Assembly (NCBI RefSeq): GCF_942548115.1
Contig: NZ_OW824151.1
Span: forward strand, 2,108,001 to 2,172,000
Source of the DNA: Aeromicrobium sp. Leaf245
GTDB lineage: Bacteria > Actinomycetota > Actinomycetes > Propionibacteriales > Nocardioidaceae
Reading direction: 5' to 3'
Length of the DNA stretch: 64,000 bases
The notes beneath the pieces are model-generated. The model was given only the letters and a program-made list of their open reading frames with translations, ran no database searches and had not been told where the DNA came from. The position numbers and the translations under genes were made by a program. Of this stretch, positions 41,116-50,040 are shown piece after piece (the stretch's first letter is position 1; every line of letters begins with the position of its first letter).

Positions 41116-42876
41116 ATGCGGCTGACCCATGTGGCCCACCTCCGGCTGCCGTTCGGTCGCATCGTGGGCTACGACCTCGACGTCGGACCCGTCGGCGAGC
41201 AGCTGCCGATCTCGTTCGACCAGGCTCGCCACGTGGGCCTGGGCGACCGCGCCGGGTCGTGGATGGCGATCACCTTCCGCCCGCCCGACGTGGACCGCGA
41301 CACGCTGGCCGCGGCCTGGCTGTCGGTGGTCCGGCGCCACGGCACGCTTCGCTCGGTCTTCTCCCCCGCCACCTCCGACGAGCCCGACGCGGGTCCCACG
41401 CTGCACGAGGTCGAGCTGGGGCCCGGGCGGTGGCGGGAGCACGCGGTGGGTCCCGGCACTCGGCTCAGCGACGCGATCCGCGGGGTGCTCGACGAGCACT
41501 GCACGCCGTTCTCGTCGCCCTCGCACCGGCTGTGCGTGGTCGAGTCGCATGACCGGCCCACCGTCGTGGTCGCCGCGGACCACGCACACGTCGACATGTG
41601 GTCGTTGCTGGTCGTCGTGCGGGACCTGCAGCGCGCGCTCGCCGGAACCCTCGACGACGCGGCTCCGGCGCGACCGTTCGCCGACCACACCGCCGCGCTC
41701 GTCGAGCGTGAGCGCGCACCGCAGTCGGTGCGCGAGCGATGGAACGAGGTCATCGAGGCGTGCGGCGACACCATGCCGCGCTTCCCGCTCCCGCTGGGCG
41801 ACGTGGAGCGACCGGTTCCCGAGCGGGTCGAGCTGCGCGACGTGCTCGACGTCGACGCCCTCGCCTGGCTGTCGCGAGGGGCGCGCGCCCGTACCGTGTC
41901 GACGCTCGCGCTCGTGACCTCGGCCCTGACCCAGGTCACCCGCGACCTGGCCGACGCTCCCCTGCGCGCCGTGTTCCCGGTCCACAGCCGGTACGAGGAC
42001 ACGTGGCACGACTCGGTCGGGTGGTTCATCACCAACGCCGTCCTCGACTCCCCCGACGCCGACCCCGTGGCGTGCGCCGCGGCCGTGAAGGAGGCCATCG
42101 GACTCGGTTCGTGGCCGCTCGAGGACGTGTTCGCGCCTTGGGGCGGCATGCCGCAGTCGCCGGGGATGTTCGCGATCTCGTGGCTGGACCTGCGGCGGCT
42201 GCCGGTGCACGTCGACCACGTGGGGCTCGAGGCCCAGTACGTGAGCGCGGCCGGGCGCACCGACGGCGTCATGGTCTGGTTCGTGCTCGACGAGGCGGGG
42301 ATGCACCTGCGGTGCCGCTACCCCGACACCGAGCAGGCGCGGGCGAGCGTCGGAGGGTGGCTGGACGAGGTCGTCGACGAGATCCGCCGCGCTGCGCGCG
42401 ACGCCGGGGCGACGCTGGAGGTCGACGGTGCGCTGCTCCAGGTGGGACGGGCCGAGCGGCACGACGTGCCGGCGATCCTCGCGCTGCTCGCGGACGACCC
42501 GATCGGCGCGACACGCGAGCTGGCCGACGCGACCGCCTACGAGGACGCCTACGACGCCCTGGTGCGCGATCCGTCCCAGCTGCTCGTGGTCGTGCGCGAC
42601 GGCGACACGGTGGCGGCCACCGCGCAGCTGACCGTCATCCCCGGGCTGTCACGGGGCGGCGCCACACGGCTGCAGATCGAGGCCGTGCGGGTGGCGTCAG
42701 CGTGGCGCGGCCGAGGGCTCGGTGGTGCCCTGCTGGAGTGGGCGCACGAGCACGGACGTGCCCGCGGTGCCGTGCTGAGCCAGCTGACGACCGACACGTC
42801 GCGCGTCGACGCCCGCCGGTTCTACGAGCGCCTCGGATACGAGGCGAGCCACCTGGGGCTCAAGCGTCCGCTCTGA
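41116..42876 (+). CDS. Condensation-domain-like acyltransferase fused to a GNAT acetyltransferase
   Basis: 586 residues. Residues 1 to about 435 resemble an NRPS condensation/PapA-like fold: LGDRAGSWMAITFRPPDVDR, the active-site region VVVAADHAHVDMWSLLVVV with H156-x3-D160 (first His of HHxxxDG replaced by Asp), and FPVHSRYEDTWHDSVGWFIT. Residues about 440-586 form a GNAT domain with the acetyl-CoA loop VASAWRGRGLGGALLEWA and RRFYERLGYEA. Probably a stand-alone acyltransferase joined to an N-acetyltransferase. No NRPS or carrier gene is nearby. A TAGAGT box seven bases before the ATG suggests a leaderless message. Confidence 0.82.
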   Translation: MRLTHVAHLRLPFGRIVGYDLDVGPVGEQLPISFDQARHVGLGDRAGSWMAITFRPPDVDRDTLAAAWLSVVRRHGTLRSVFSPATSDEPDAGPTLHEVELGPGRWREHAVGPGTRLSDAIRGVLDEHCTPFSSPSHRLCVVESHDRPTVVVAADHAHVDMWSLLVVVRDLQRALAGTLDDAAPARPFADHTAALVERERAPQSVRERWNEVIEACGDTMPRFPLPLGDVERPVPERVELRDVLDVDALAWLSRGARARTVSTLALVTSALTQVTRDLADAPLRAVFPVHSRYEDTWHDSVGWFITNAVLDSPDADPVACAAAVKEAIGLGSWPLEDVFAPWGGMPQSPGMFAISWLDLRRLPVHVDHVGLEAQYVSAAGRTDGVMVWFVLDEAGMHLRCRYPDTEQARASVGGWLDEVVDEIRRAARDAGATLEVDGALLQVGRAERHDVPAILALLADDPIGATRELADATAYEDAYDALVRDPSQLLVVVRDGDTVAATAQLTVIPGLSRGGATRLQIEAVRVASAWRGRGLGGALLEWAHEHGRARGAVLSQLTTDTSRVDARRFYERLGYEASHLGLKRPL

Positions 42877-43813
42877 GACCGGACCGGCCCCGGGTGGGGC
42901 GTGACGGGTCGGTGCGTGCCGTGGCGAGCACCGCGAGGCCGCACGCCAGCACGACGAGGCCGAGGCCCGCGACGGCGCCGACCCGCTCCCCCAGCACGAC
43001 GACACCCAGCACCGTGGCGCAGAGCGGCTCGGCGAGCGTCAGCGTGGCGACGTCGGCGGCGGGCAGGCGTGCCAGCCCCCAGCCGAACAGCAGGTACGCG
43101 ACCGCGGTGGTGACCACGCCGAGCCACAGCACCAGCAGGAGCCCGGGCCCGCTCCAGAGCCATGGACCGGCCAGCAGCACGAGGGCGGGGAGGCTGACGA
43201 CGCCGGCCGTGCCGAACAGGACCCCCATGGTCCGGCCCGACGACCAGCCGCGGCCGAGCAGCTCCTTCGCCGCGAGCGTGTACAGCGCGTAGGAGGCGCC
43301 GGCTCCGACGGACCACCCCACCGCGGAGCCCGCGACCGCCGACCCCGACGCGAGGCCCGACACCAGCACCACGCCCACGATGCCGAGGGTCGTCGCCACG
43401 CCCCACCGGACGCCGGGCACGCGACGGCGCAGCACCGCCTCGAGCGCGCCCGTCACGACCGGTGCGGACCCGAGCGCCACGACGGTGCCCACGGCGACGC
43501 CGTTGCGGGCCGTGCCCTCGAAGAACGTGGGCTGGTAGGCCACGACTCCTCCGGCGCCGACGGCGACGACCACCCAGGCGGGCATCCTCGCGCCGGCGGG
43601 AGACGGTGGAGCGACGCCGGTCGCCCGGCCCCGGGACAGCCACGTCGCTCCCAGGGCCAGGAGGGTGCCGCCCAGGGCGATGCGGGCCAGCCCCACGGCG
43701 ACGGGCGACCCGGCCACGTCAGCCAGCTCCTGCGCGGTCCCGGTGGTCGCGAAGCACAGCGCGGCGAGGACGATCGCGCCGACGGCCCGCCCTCGGGGTG
43801 CGCCGTCAGGCAT
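42860..43813 (-). CDS. EamA/DMT-superfamily permease
   Basis: 317-residue ten-helix drug/metabolite transporter with two EamA repeats, for example LARIALGGTLLALGATWLS, VVAYQPTFFEGTARNGVAVG and TLAEPLCATVLGVVVLGERV, the last being the typical helix 9-10 signature. Likely exports a small metabolite; substrate unknown. It overlaps the start of the plus-strand neighbour's 3' end by 17 bp and the upstream UvrA-like stop by 8 bp. Confidence 0.88.
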   Translation of the reverse strand: MPDGAPRGRAVGAIVLAALCFATTGTAQELADVAGSPVAVGLARIALGGTLLALGATWLSRGRATGVAPPSPAGARMPAWVVVAVGAGGVVAYQPTFFEGTARNGVAVGTVVALGSAPVVTGALEAVLRRRVPGVRWGVATTLGIVGVVLVSGLASGSAVAGSAVGWSVGAGASYALYTLAAKELLGRGWSSGRTMGVLFGTAGVVSLPALVLLAGPWLWSGPGLLLVLWLGVVTTAVAYLLFGWGLARLPAADVATLTLAEPLCATVLGVVVLGERVGAVAGLGLVVLACGLAVLATARTDPSRPTRGRSGLRADA

Positions 43814-46160
43814 CGACGTAGCCGGCCAGGTGCTCCCCGGTGAGACCGGCGCGGGCGGCGACCAGCTCGGCCGGGGTTCCCTCGAAGACCACGCGGCCGC
43901 CCTCGTGGCCCGCGCCCGGACCGAGGTCGATGATCCAGTCGGCGTGGGCCATCACGGCCTGGTGGTGCTCGATCACGACGACCGAGCGACCGTCGTCGAC
44001 GAGCCGGTCGAGCAGCCCGAGCAGGTTCTCGACGTCGGCGAGGTGCAGGCCGGTGGTGGGCTCGTCGAGCACGTACACCTCGCCGGCGTCCGACATCTGC
44101 GCGGCCAGCTTCAGCCGCTGGCGCTCACCGCCGGAGAGGGTGGAGAGCGGCTGCCCGAGCGTCAGGTAGCCCAGGCCCACGTCGACGAGGCGCGCGAGGA
44201 TCTTCTGGGCAGCGGGGACGCGCCCCTCCCCCTCGGCGAAGAACGCCTCCGCCTCGATGATCGACATCTCGTGCACCTCGGCGATGTCCTTGCCCCCGAG
44301 GGTGTGCTCGAGCACCTCCGCGCGGAACCGACGGCCGCCGCACTCCTCGCACGGCGACTCGACGGTCGCCATGACGCCCAGCTCGGTGATGATCACGCCG
44401 GCGCCGTTGCACGTGGGGCAGCCGCCCTCGGAGTTGGAGCTGAACAGCGCCGGCTTCACCCCGTTGGCCTTGGCGAACGCCTTGCGGATCGGCTCGAGCA
44501 GGCCCGTGTAGGTGGCGGGGTTGCTGCGTCGGGACCCCTTGATGGCGCCCTGGTCGATGACGACGACCCCGTCACGCCCGGTGATCGAGCCGTGCACGAG
44601 CGAGCTCTTGCCCGAGCCGGCCACGCCGGTCACCGCGCAGAGCACGCCCAGTGGCACGTCGACGTCGACGCCCTGCAGGTTGTGGGTGTCGGCGCCGCGG
44701 ATCTCCAGGTGGCCGGAGGGCCGGCGGACGGTGTCCTTGACCCGGGTGCGGTCGTCGAGGTGGTGACCCGTCACGGTGTCGCTGGCCCGCAGTCCGGCGA
44801 CGTCGCCCTCGAAGCAGATGGTCCCTCCGCCGGAGCCGGCTCCGGGTCCGAGGTCGACGACGTGGTCGGCGATGGCGATCGTCTCGGGCTTGTGCTCGAC
44901 GACGAGCACGGTGTTGCCCTTGTCGCGCAGCTGCACGAGCAGCCGGTTCATCCGCTCGATGTCGTGGGGGTGCAGGCCGATGGTGGGCTCGTCGAAGACG
45001 TAGGTGACGTCGGTCAGCGACGACCCGAGGTGCCGGATCATCTTGGTCCGCTGCGCCTCGCCGCCCGACAGCGTCCCGGCGGGGCGCTCCAGGGAGAGGT
45101 AGCCCAGGCCGATGTCGGTGAAGGAGTCGAGCAGGTGCTGCAGGCCCTTGAGCAGCGGTGCGACCGACGGCTCGTCGAGCTCGCGCAGCCACTCGGCCAG
45201 GTCGCTGACCTGCATGGAGCAGAGGTCGGCGATGTTCCTGCCCCGGATGCGGGACGAGAGCGCCTCGGGCGTGAGGCGGGTGCCGTCGCAGTCGGGGCAG
45301 GTCGTGAACGTGACCGCACGCTCCACGAACCGACGCACGTGCGGCTGCATGGCCTCGAGGTCCTTGCTCAGCATCGACTTCTTGACCTTGGTCAGGACGC
45401 CCTCGTAGGTGAGGTTCACCCCGTCGACCTTGATCTTGGTGGGCTCGCCGTGCAGGAGCGTCTGCAGCTGGTCCTGGGTGAACTCCCCCACGGGCGTGTC
45501 CATCGGCAGGCCGGCGCCGGCGAAGATGCGGCCGTACCAGCCGTCCATGCTGTAGCCCGGGACGAGCAGCGCGCCGTCGGCGAGGGTCTTGCCGGCGTCG
45601 TAGATGGCCGTGAGGTCGAAGTCGTTGACCGACCCCATCCCCTCGCAGCGTGGGCACATGCCGCCGAGGTAGACCTCCTTGCGCGCCACGCGCTTCTCGA
45701 CCCGGCCGCCCTTCTCGGTCTGCATGACGCCGCTGGCGGTGCGGGTGGGCACGTTGAACGCGAAGGCGGTCGGCGGGCCGACGAAGGGGTCGCCGAGGCG
45801 GCTGAACAGGATCCGCAGCATCGCGTTGGCGTCGGTGGCGGTGCCGACGGTGGATCGCGGGTTGGCGCCCATGCGTTCCTGGTCGACGATGATCGCCGTC
45901 GTGAGCCCCTCGAGGTGGTCCACCTCGGGCCGCGCGAGCGACGGCATGAAGCCCTGCAGGAACGCGCTGTAGGTCTCGTTGATGAGGCGCTGGGACTCCG
46001 CGGCGATCGTGCCGAACACGAGCGAGCTCTTGCCCGAGCCCGACACCCCCGTGAACACGGTGAGCCGACGCTTGGGCAGGTCGACGCTCACGTCCTGGAG
46101 GTTGTTCTCGCGGGCGCCCTGCACGCGGATGACGTCATGGGTGTCGGCGGTGTGGGCCAT
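43806..46160 (-). CDS. UvrA-like ABC ATPase (UvrA2/drug-resistance type)
   Basis: 784 residues, versus about 940-970 for housekeeping UvrA. The two ABC modules are intact: Walker A VSGSGKSSLV and VAGSGKSSLV, signatures LSGGEAQRTK and LSGGERQRLK, Walker B DEPTIGLHP and DEPTTGLHL. Zinc Cys pairs MCPRCEGMG, CPTCNGAG and CEECGG are present. The missing length fits loss of the UvrB-binding and part of the insertion domains. Such proteins occur with antibiotic-producing or resistance loci (DrrC, UvrA2). Leaderless start: TAGCCT lies six bases before the ATG. An EamA exporter follows. Confidence 0.9.
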   Translation of the reverse strand: MAHTADTHDVIRVQGARENNLQDVSVDLPKRRLTVFTGVSGSGKSSLVFGTIAAESQRLINETYSAFLQGFMPSLARPEVDHLEGLTTAIIVDQERMGANPRSTVGTATDANAMLRILFSRLGDPFVGPPTAFAFNVPTRTASGVMQTEKGGRVEKRVARKEVYLGGMCPRCEGMGSVNDFDLTAIYDAGKTLADGALLVPGYSMDGWYGRIFAGAGLPMDTPVGEFTQDQLQTLLHGEPTKIKVDGVNLTYEGVLTKVKKSMLSKDLEAMQPHVRRFVERAVTFTTCPDCDGTRLTPEALSSRIRGRNIADLCSMQVSDLAEWLRELDEPSVAPLLKGLQHLLDSFTDIGLGYLSLERPAGTLSGGEAQRTKMIRHLGSSLTDVTYVFDEPTIGLHPHDIERMNRLLVQLRDKGNTVLVVEHKPETIAIADHVVDLGPGAGSGGGTICFEGDVAGLRASDTVTGHHLDDRTRVKDTVRRPSGHLEIRGADTHNLQGVDVDVPLGVLCAVTGVAGSGKSSLVHGSITGRDGVVVIDQGAIKGSRRSNPATYTGLLEPIRKAFAKANGVKPALFSSNSEGGCPTCNGAGVIITELGVMATVESPCEECGGRRFRAEVLEHTLGGKDIAEVHEMSIIEAEAFFAEGEGRVPAAQKILARLVDVGLGYLTLGQPLSTLSGGERQRLKLAAQMSDAGEVYVLDEPTTGLHLADVENLLGLLDRLVDDGRSVVVIEHHQAVMAHADWIIDLGPGAGHEGGRVVFEGTPAELVAARAGLTGEHLAGYVDA

Positions 46161-46247
46161 GGGCCCAGGCTAGCGATCCGCGGGACCGCCGGTTGCCGTC
46201 CGCGCCCAGCATCGGAGCCGTGGCGAGCCACCTGGCATCCTCGTGCG

Positions 46248-46676
46248 GTGAGCACTCCCCACCGTGTGGTCCAGCACGTCGCCCGCGTGCTGCTCGGCGC
46301 CTTCCTCGTCCTCGCCGGGGTGGCGCACGTCGTGGCGCGCGAGGAGTTCCGTGCGCAGGTTCCGTCGTGGTTCCCGGTCGACGAGGACCTCACCGTGCTC
46401 GCGTCGGGTGCGGTGGAGCTGGTCCTCGGTCTGGCGGTGCTGCTGGCACCGGCGGCACGGCGGGCGCTCGTCGGGCTGCTCGTCGCGACCCTGTTCGTCC
46501 TGGTCTTCCCGGGCAACGTCGCGCAGTACGTGGAGGGGGTCGACGCGTTCGGCCTCGACACGGACCGCGCGCGGCTCGTCCGCCTTCTCTTCCAGCCGCT
46601 GCTCGTGCTCTGGGCGCTGTGGTCCTGCGGAGCGTGGCCCCGCGCGGCGCGACCCCGCCCGGGGCGCGACACGTGA
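46248..46676 (+). CDS. DoxX-family membrane protein
   Basis: 142-residue protein with four membrane helices: VARVLLGAFLVLAGVAHVVA, LTVLASGAVELVLGLAVLLA, RALVGLLVATLFVLVFPGN and LLFQPLLVLWALWSC. This is the DoxX/DoxD-like small membrane fold with the conserved GxxFLVAGxxH-type first helix and PGN. The biochemical role is uncertain, often linked to redox homeostasis. The start is GTG 46248. Its stop overlaps the following MFS start (GTGA). Confidence 0.82.
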   Translation: MSTPHRVVQHVARVLLGAFLVLAGVAHVVAREEFRAQVPSWFPVDEDLTVLASGAVELVLGLAVLLAPAARRALVGLLVATLFVLVFPGNVAQYVEGVDAFGLDTDRARLVRLLFQPLLVLWALWSCGAWPRAARPRPGRDT

Positions 46677-47836
46677 CGCCCGCCGTCCGAGCGGCGCGCA
46701 ACGCCGTCGCCGTCGTCTTCGCCCTCAACGGGTTCATGTTCGCCAGCTGGATGGCGCGGCTCCCCGCGGTCCGTGACGCGCTCGGGCTGTCCCCTGCCCA
46801 GCTCGGCCTGCTCCTGCTCGCGATCTCCGCCGGGTCGCTGACCGGCCTCCCGCTCGCCGGAGCCCTGTGCGACCGGTTCGGCGCCGCCCGCGTGGTCGCC
46901 GTGTCCGCGGTCGTCGTCGCCCTGGCGCAGACCGCCGCGGCCGCCGGAGCGGAGTCGGGCGTCGCGCTCGCCGCCGCGGTGCCGATGGCCTTCATGGGCT
47001 TCGGCATCGGTGCGTGGGACGTGGCGATGAACTTGCACGGCGCTCGTGTCGAGCAGCACATGGGCCGTACGGTGATGCCCCGCTTCCACGCAGGCTTCAG
47101 CCTCGGCACCGTGGTCGGTGCGGGGCTGGGCGCCGGTGCCGCGGCGCTGGACCTCGACCTGCGCGTCCATCTCGCGGCCACCAGCACGATCGGTCTCGTG
47201 GGCGCGCTCGCGGCGGTCCGGGCGTTCCTGCCCGGCCACGAGGACCACGGCGAGGATCCGCAGGGCGCACGGTCCGCGTCGGCCTGGACGGAGCCGCGCA
47301 CGCTGCTCATCGGCCTGATGGTGCTGGCTCTCGCCTTCACCGAGGGCACGGCCAACGACTGGTTGGCGGTGGCCCTGGTCGACGGCTACGACGTGCCGGA
47401 CTGGGCCGGTGCTCTCGGCTTCGGCGCCTTCGTCACGGCGATGACGCTGGGCCGGGTCGTGGGCCCGGCGCTGCTCGACCGCCACGGTCGGGTGACGGTG
47501 CTCTGGTCGACGATGGGACTGGCCTTCGTCGGCGTGCTGCTCACCGTGCTGGCGCCCGTCCCCGAGCTCGCGGTCGTCGGCATCCTGCTCTGGGGCCTGG
47601 GCGCCTCGCTGGGGTTCCCCGTCGGCATGAGCGCCGCCGCCGACGACCCACGCCGCGCCGCGGCCCGGGTCAGCGTGGTCTCCACGATCGGGTACACCGC
47701 CTTCCTGGCCGGCCCGCCCCTGGTCGGCTTCGTCGGCGAGCACTCCGGCACGCTCCAGGCGCTGCTCGTGGTGGCCGCCCTGCTGGTCCCGTCCGCGCTC
47801 GTCGTTCCTGCTGCGCGGGAGCGCCGCACGCCCTAG
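46673..47836 (+). CDS. MFS transporter (YbjJ/FucP-like)
   Basis: 387-residue major facilitator protein. It begins VTPAVRAARNAVAVVFALNG, has FASWMARLPAVRDALGLSPA in the first loop, AGALCDRFGAARVVAVSA between helices 2 and 3, and GIGAWDVAMNLHGARVEQ in helix 4. The pattern is that of the YbjJ-like branch. Substrate unknown. Co-transcribed with DoxX through a GTGA overlap. Confidence 0.86.
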   Translation: MTPAVRAARNAVAVVFALNGFMFASWMARLPAVRDALGLSPAQLGLLLLAISAGSLTGLPLAGALCDRFGAARVVAVSAVVVALAQTAAAAGAESGVALAAAVPMAFMGFGIGAWDVAMNLHGARVEQHMGRTVMPRFHAGFSLGTVVGAGLGAGAAALDLDLRVHLAATSTIGLVGALAAVRAFLPGHEDHGEDPQGARSASAWTEPRTLLIGLMVLALAFTEGTANDWLAVALVDGYDVPDWAGALGFGAFVTAMTLGRVVGPALLDRHGRVTVLWSTMGLAFVGVLLTVLAPVPELAVVGILLWGLGASLGFPVGMSAAADDPRRAAARVSVVSTIGYTAFLAGPPLVGFVGEHSGTLQALLVVAALLVPSALVVPAARERRTP

Positions 47837-47845
47837 CGTGCCGTC

Positions 47846-48232
47846 ATGGGTACTGAGGAGGCCGCCCGCGGCGGCGACGACCGGTCCGTCTTCGACCGCT
47901 TCGTGGAGTCGGCGGAGTCGGTGGTCACCCGGGCTCCGTTCTTCCTGGTGTGCGCCGGCATCGTGGTGGCGTGGGCGGTCAGCCTGCCGCTCTGGGCCGA
48001 CCTGAAGGCGTGGCAGGTCGCGATCCACACCGTCGCGAGCGTCCAGTCGCTGTTCCTGCTCGCCCTGCTGGAGAACGCCGGGCGGCGGGCCGAGGAGGCG
48101 TCGCAGGAGAAGCTCAACGTGATCGCCGAGGCGCTGGCCGACCTGATGGAGTCACGGGCGCGCGACGACGAACGGCTGGGCGAGTCGGTGCAGCGCCTGC
48201 GCGACGCGGTCGGTCTCGAGGACCGGCACTGA
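47846..48232 (+). CDS. Low-affinity iron permease family protein
   Basis: 128-residue protein resembling the iron_permease (PF04120-type) family: two membrane segments (PFFLVCAGIVVAWAVSLPLW; WQVAIHTVASVQSLFLLALL) followed by a helical cytoplasmic tail (KLNVIAEALADLMES). Despite the family name, bacterial members have no proven iron transport. TAGCGT (47834-47839) lies six bases before the ATG, so it is probably transcribed leaderless on its own. Confidence 0.8.
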   Translation: MGTEEAARGGDDRSVFDRFVESAESVVTRAPFFLVCAGIVVAWAVSLPLWADLKAWQVAIHTVASVQSLFLLALLENAGRRAEEASQEKLNVIAEALADLMESRARDDERLGESVQRLRDAVGLEDRH

Positions 48233-48236
48233 CGGC

Positions 48237-49031
48237 TCAGGCCAGGAGGAAGGTCCGTAGCGCCGAGGCGAAGGCGTCCGGCTTCTCCGAGTGGACCCAG
48301 TGGCCGGCGCCCTTCACGGTCACGAGGCGGGTGCGGGGGAACAGGGTGCGCATGTGGTGGGCGTCGTCGTCGCCGACGTAGTCCGACCGCTCCCCCGCGA
48401 GCCAGAGGACGGGCCTGTCGAAGGTCCCGTCGATCTCGGGGAAGCCGCCGATGACCGGCAGGTCCCGGCGCAGGAGGGCGAGGTTCGCCATCCAGCGAAA
48501 CCCTCCGCCCTCGCTCGGGGGGATCGATCGCAGGTTCTGCAGGAGGAACCCGCGCACCGTGTCGTTGTCGATCCGCTCGCGCAGCTGCTCGTCGGCGTCG
48601 CCGCGCCGCGCGAGCGTGTCGAGGTCGAGCGAGGCCAGGCTGTCCAGCAGGTGCTCGAACTCCCCGGCGCCGTCGCTCGGAGCAGGGGCGATGTCCACCA
48701 CGACGAGTCGGTCCACGAGGTCCGGGTGACGCAGGGCCAGCACCATGGCGACCTTGCCGCCCATGGAGTGCCCCACGACGTGGGTGCGACCCCCCGACGC
48801 CCACCGCTCGCTCAGGAACGCCGCCACCTGGTCGGCCACGTCCACGTAGTCGACGGAGTCGGTCCACGCGGAGTGGCCGTGGTTGGGCAGGTCGACGAGG
48901 AGCGAGCGCAGCTCGGGCTGCAGCGCCTTGGCGGCCTGCGTGAAGTTGCGGCCCTGGCCGAAGAGTCCGTGCAGGAAGACGACCCGCTCCCCCGTGTCGC
49001 CGACCTCGCGGGCGTAGATGGCGTCGGTCAC
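48237..49031 (-). CDS. Alpha/beta hydrolase (YbfF-like esterase)
   Basis: 264-residue hydrolase with VVFLHGLFGQGRNFTQAAKA, DLPNHGHSAW, nucleophile elbow VVGHSMGGKVAM, and catalytic His in KGAGHWVHSEKP. The combination HGLFGQGRNF, NHG.S and GHSMGGK matches the YbfF acyl-CoA/ester hydrolase group. The GTG start is six bases after TACCCT, indicating a leaderless message. It converges on the iron-permease-like gene, 4 bp apart. Confidence 0.86.
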   Translation of the reverse strand: MTDAIYAREVGDTGERVVFLHGLFGQGRNFTQAAKALQPELRSLLVDLPNHGHSAWTDSVDYVDVADQVAAFLSERWASGGRTHVVGHSMGGKVAMVLALRHPDLVDRLVVVDIAPAPSDGAGEFEHLLDSLASLDLDTLARRGDADEQLRERIDNDTVRGFLLQNLRSIPPSEGGGFRWMANLALLRRDLPVIGGFPEIDGTFDRPVLWLAGERSDYVGDDDAHHMRTLFPRTRLVTVKGAGHWVHSEKPDAFASALRTFLLA

Positions 49032-49076
49032 GGACCCAGGGTAGATCGGCGGTGAGGACCGTCCGCACGTGCCGTC

Positions 49077-49994
49077 CTAGACGAGTGCCCGTGCGATCGC
49101 GTCGGCCATGAGGTCCATCCAGCGACGCGCCTGGCGCAGGTCCGCCGGGTCGAGGAAGTAGTGGTCCTGACCGGGGACGACGTGGTGCTCCACCGGGATG
49201 CCCACGTCGGCGAGACGCCGCGCGTAGGCGTCCCCCTCAGCCCGCAGCGCGTCGTGCTCGGCGGTGACGACGAGCGCCGGTGGCAGCCCGTGCAGGTCGT
49301 CGGCGAGCAGGGGTGACGCGTACGGCTCGCTGCGGCGTGAGGCGTCCTTGAAGTACGTCGCGCGGACGAGCCGGACCGTCCGTTCGCTGATCATCGGTCG
49401 CGGGACCGTGGCGGGCTTGTGGGTGGTCGAGACGTCGAGCGACGGCACGCCGAGCAGCTGCAGACGCGCCGGCTGGTGCCCCTGGTCCCGGGCCTGCAGG
49501 CAGACCGACGCGGCGAGGTTCCCGCCTGCACTGAAGCCGCCGACCACCAGGCGGCGTCCGTCGAGGCCCTGCGTCCCGGCGTTCTGGGCGACCCACTCGA
49601 CCACGTCGTGCGCCTGGTGGTGCGCCACCGGGTACCGGTGTCTCGGCGCCACGTCGTAGTCCACGTTCACCACGGCCGCACCGGTCGTGGCGACGACGTG
49701 CCGGGCGAAGAAGTCGTCCATCGCCGCGTGCCGCATGAGGAAGGCCCCACCGTGGAGGTGCACGTAGACGCCTGGCGCCGAGGGGGCGTCCACGGAGCGC
49801 GCCGCGTGCCGGCCCGCCGTGGGTCGGTAGACGTAGCAGCGGACGGTCCCGTGCCGGGTCGGCACCCGCCAGGTCTCGGGGTCCTCGACGTCGGCGCCGG
49901 AGATCTGCAGGGCGTCGCCGTAGCGCACCGTCAGCGGTGCGGTGAGGTTCATCAGGAGCGCCGTGGCGTCCGCGTACCAGCCCATGTGTGCCAT
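49077..49994 (-). CDS. Hormone-sensitive-lipase-type alpha/beta hydrolase
   Basis: 305-residue esterase. The family's oxyanion motif VHLHGGAFLMRH, the nucleophile elbow VVGGFSAGGNLAASV (Ser in GFSAG), the acid region VVTAEHDALRAEGDAYARRL and His in PGQDHYFLDP are all present. Substrate unknown. A second ATG three codons later is an alternative start. Confidence 0.87.
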   Translation of the reverse strand: MAHMGWYADATALLMNLTAPLTVRYGDALQISGADVEDPETWRVPTRHGTVRCYVYRPTAGRHAARSVDAPSAPGVYVHLHGGAFLMRHAAMDDFFARHVVATTGAAVVNVDYDVAPRHRYPVAHHQAHDVVEWVAQNAGTQGLDGRRLVVGGFSAGGNLAASVCLQARDQGHQPARLQLLGVPSLDVSTTHKPATVPRPMISERTVRLVRATYFKDASRRSEPYASPLLADDLHGLPPALVVTAEHDALRAEGDAYARRLADVGIPVEHHVVPGQDHYFLDPADLRQARRWMDLMADAIARALV

Positions 49995-50040
49995 TCGACA
50001 CCGCGCTGCGTCCGGATCGGCGCAGGTGCATCATGGGCGT

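Noticed and set aside
43665..46676. 1003-residue plus-strand open frame opposite the UvrA-like gene
   Set aside because: Only its last 142 residues (DoxX protein from 46248) are a real gene; the rest is the shadow of the minus-strand ABC ATPase.
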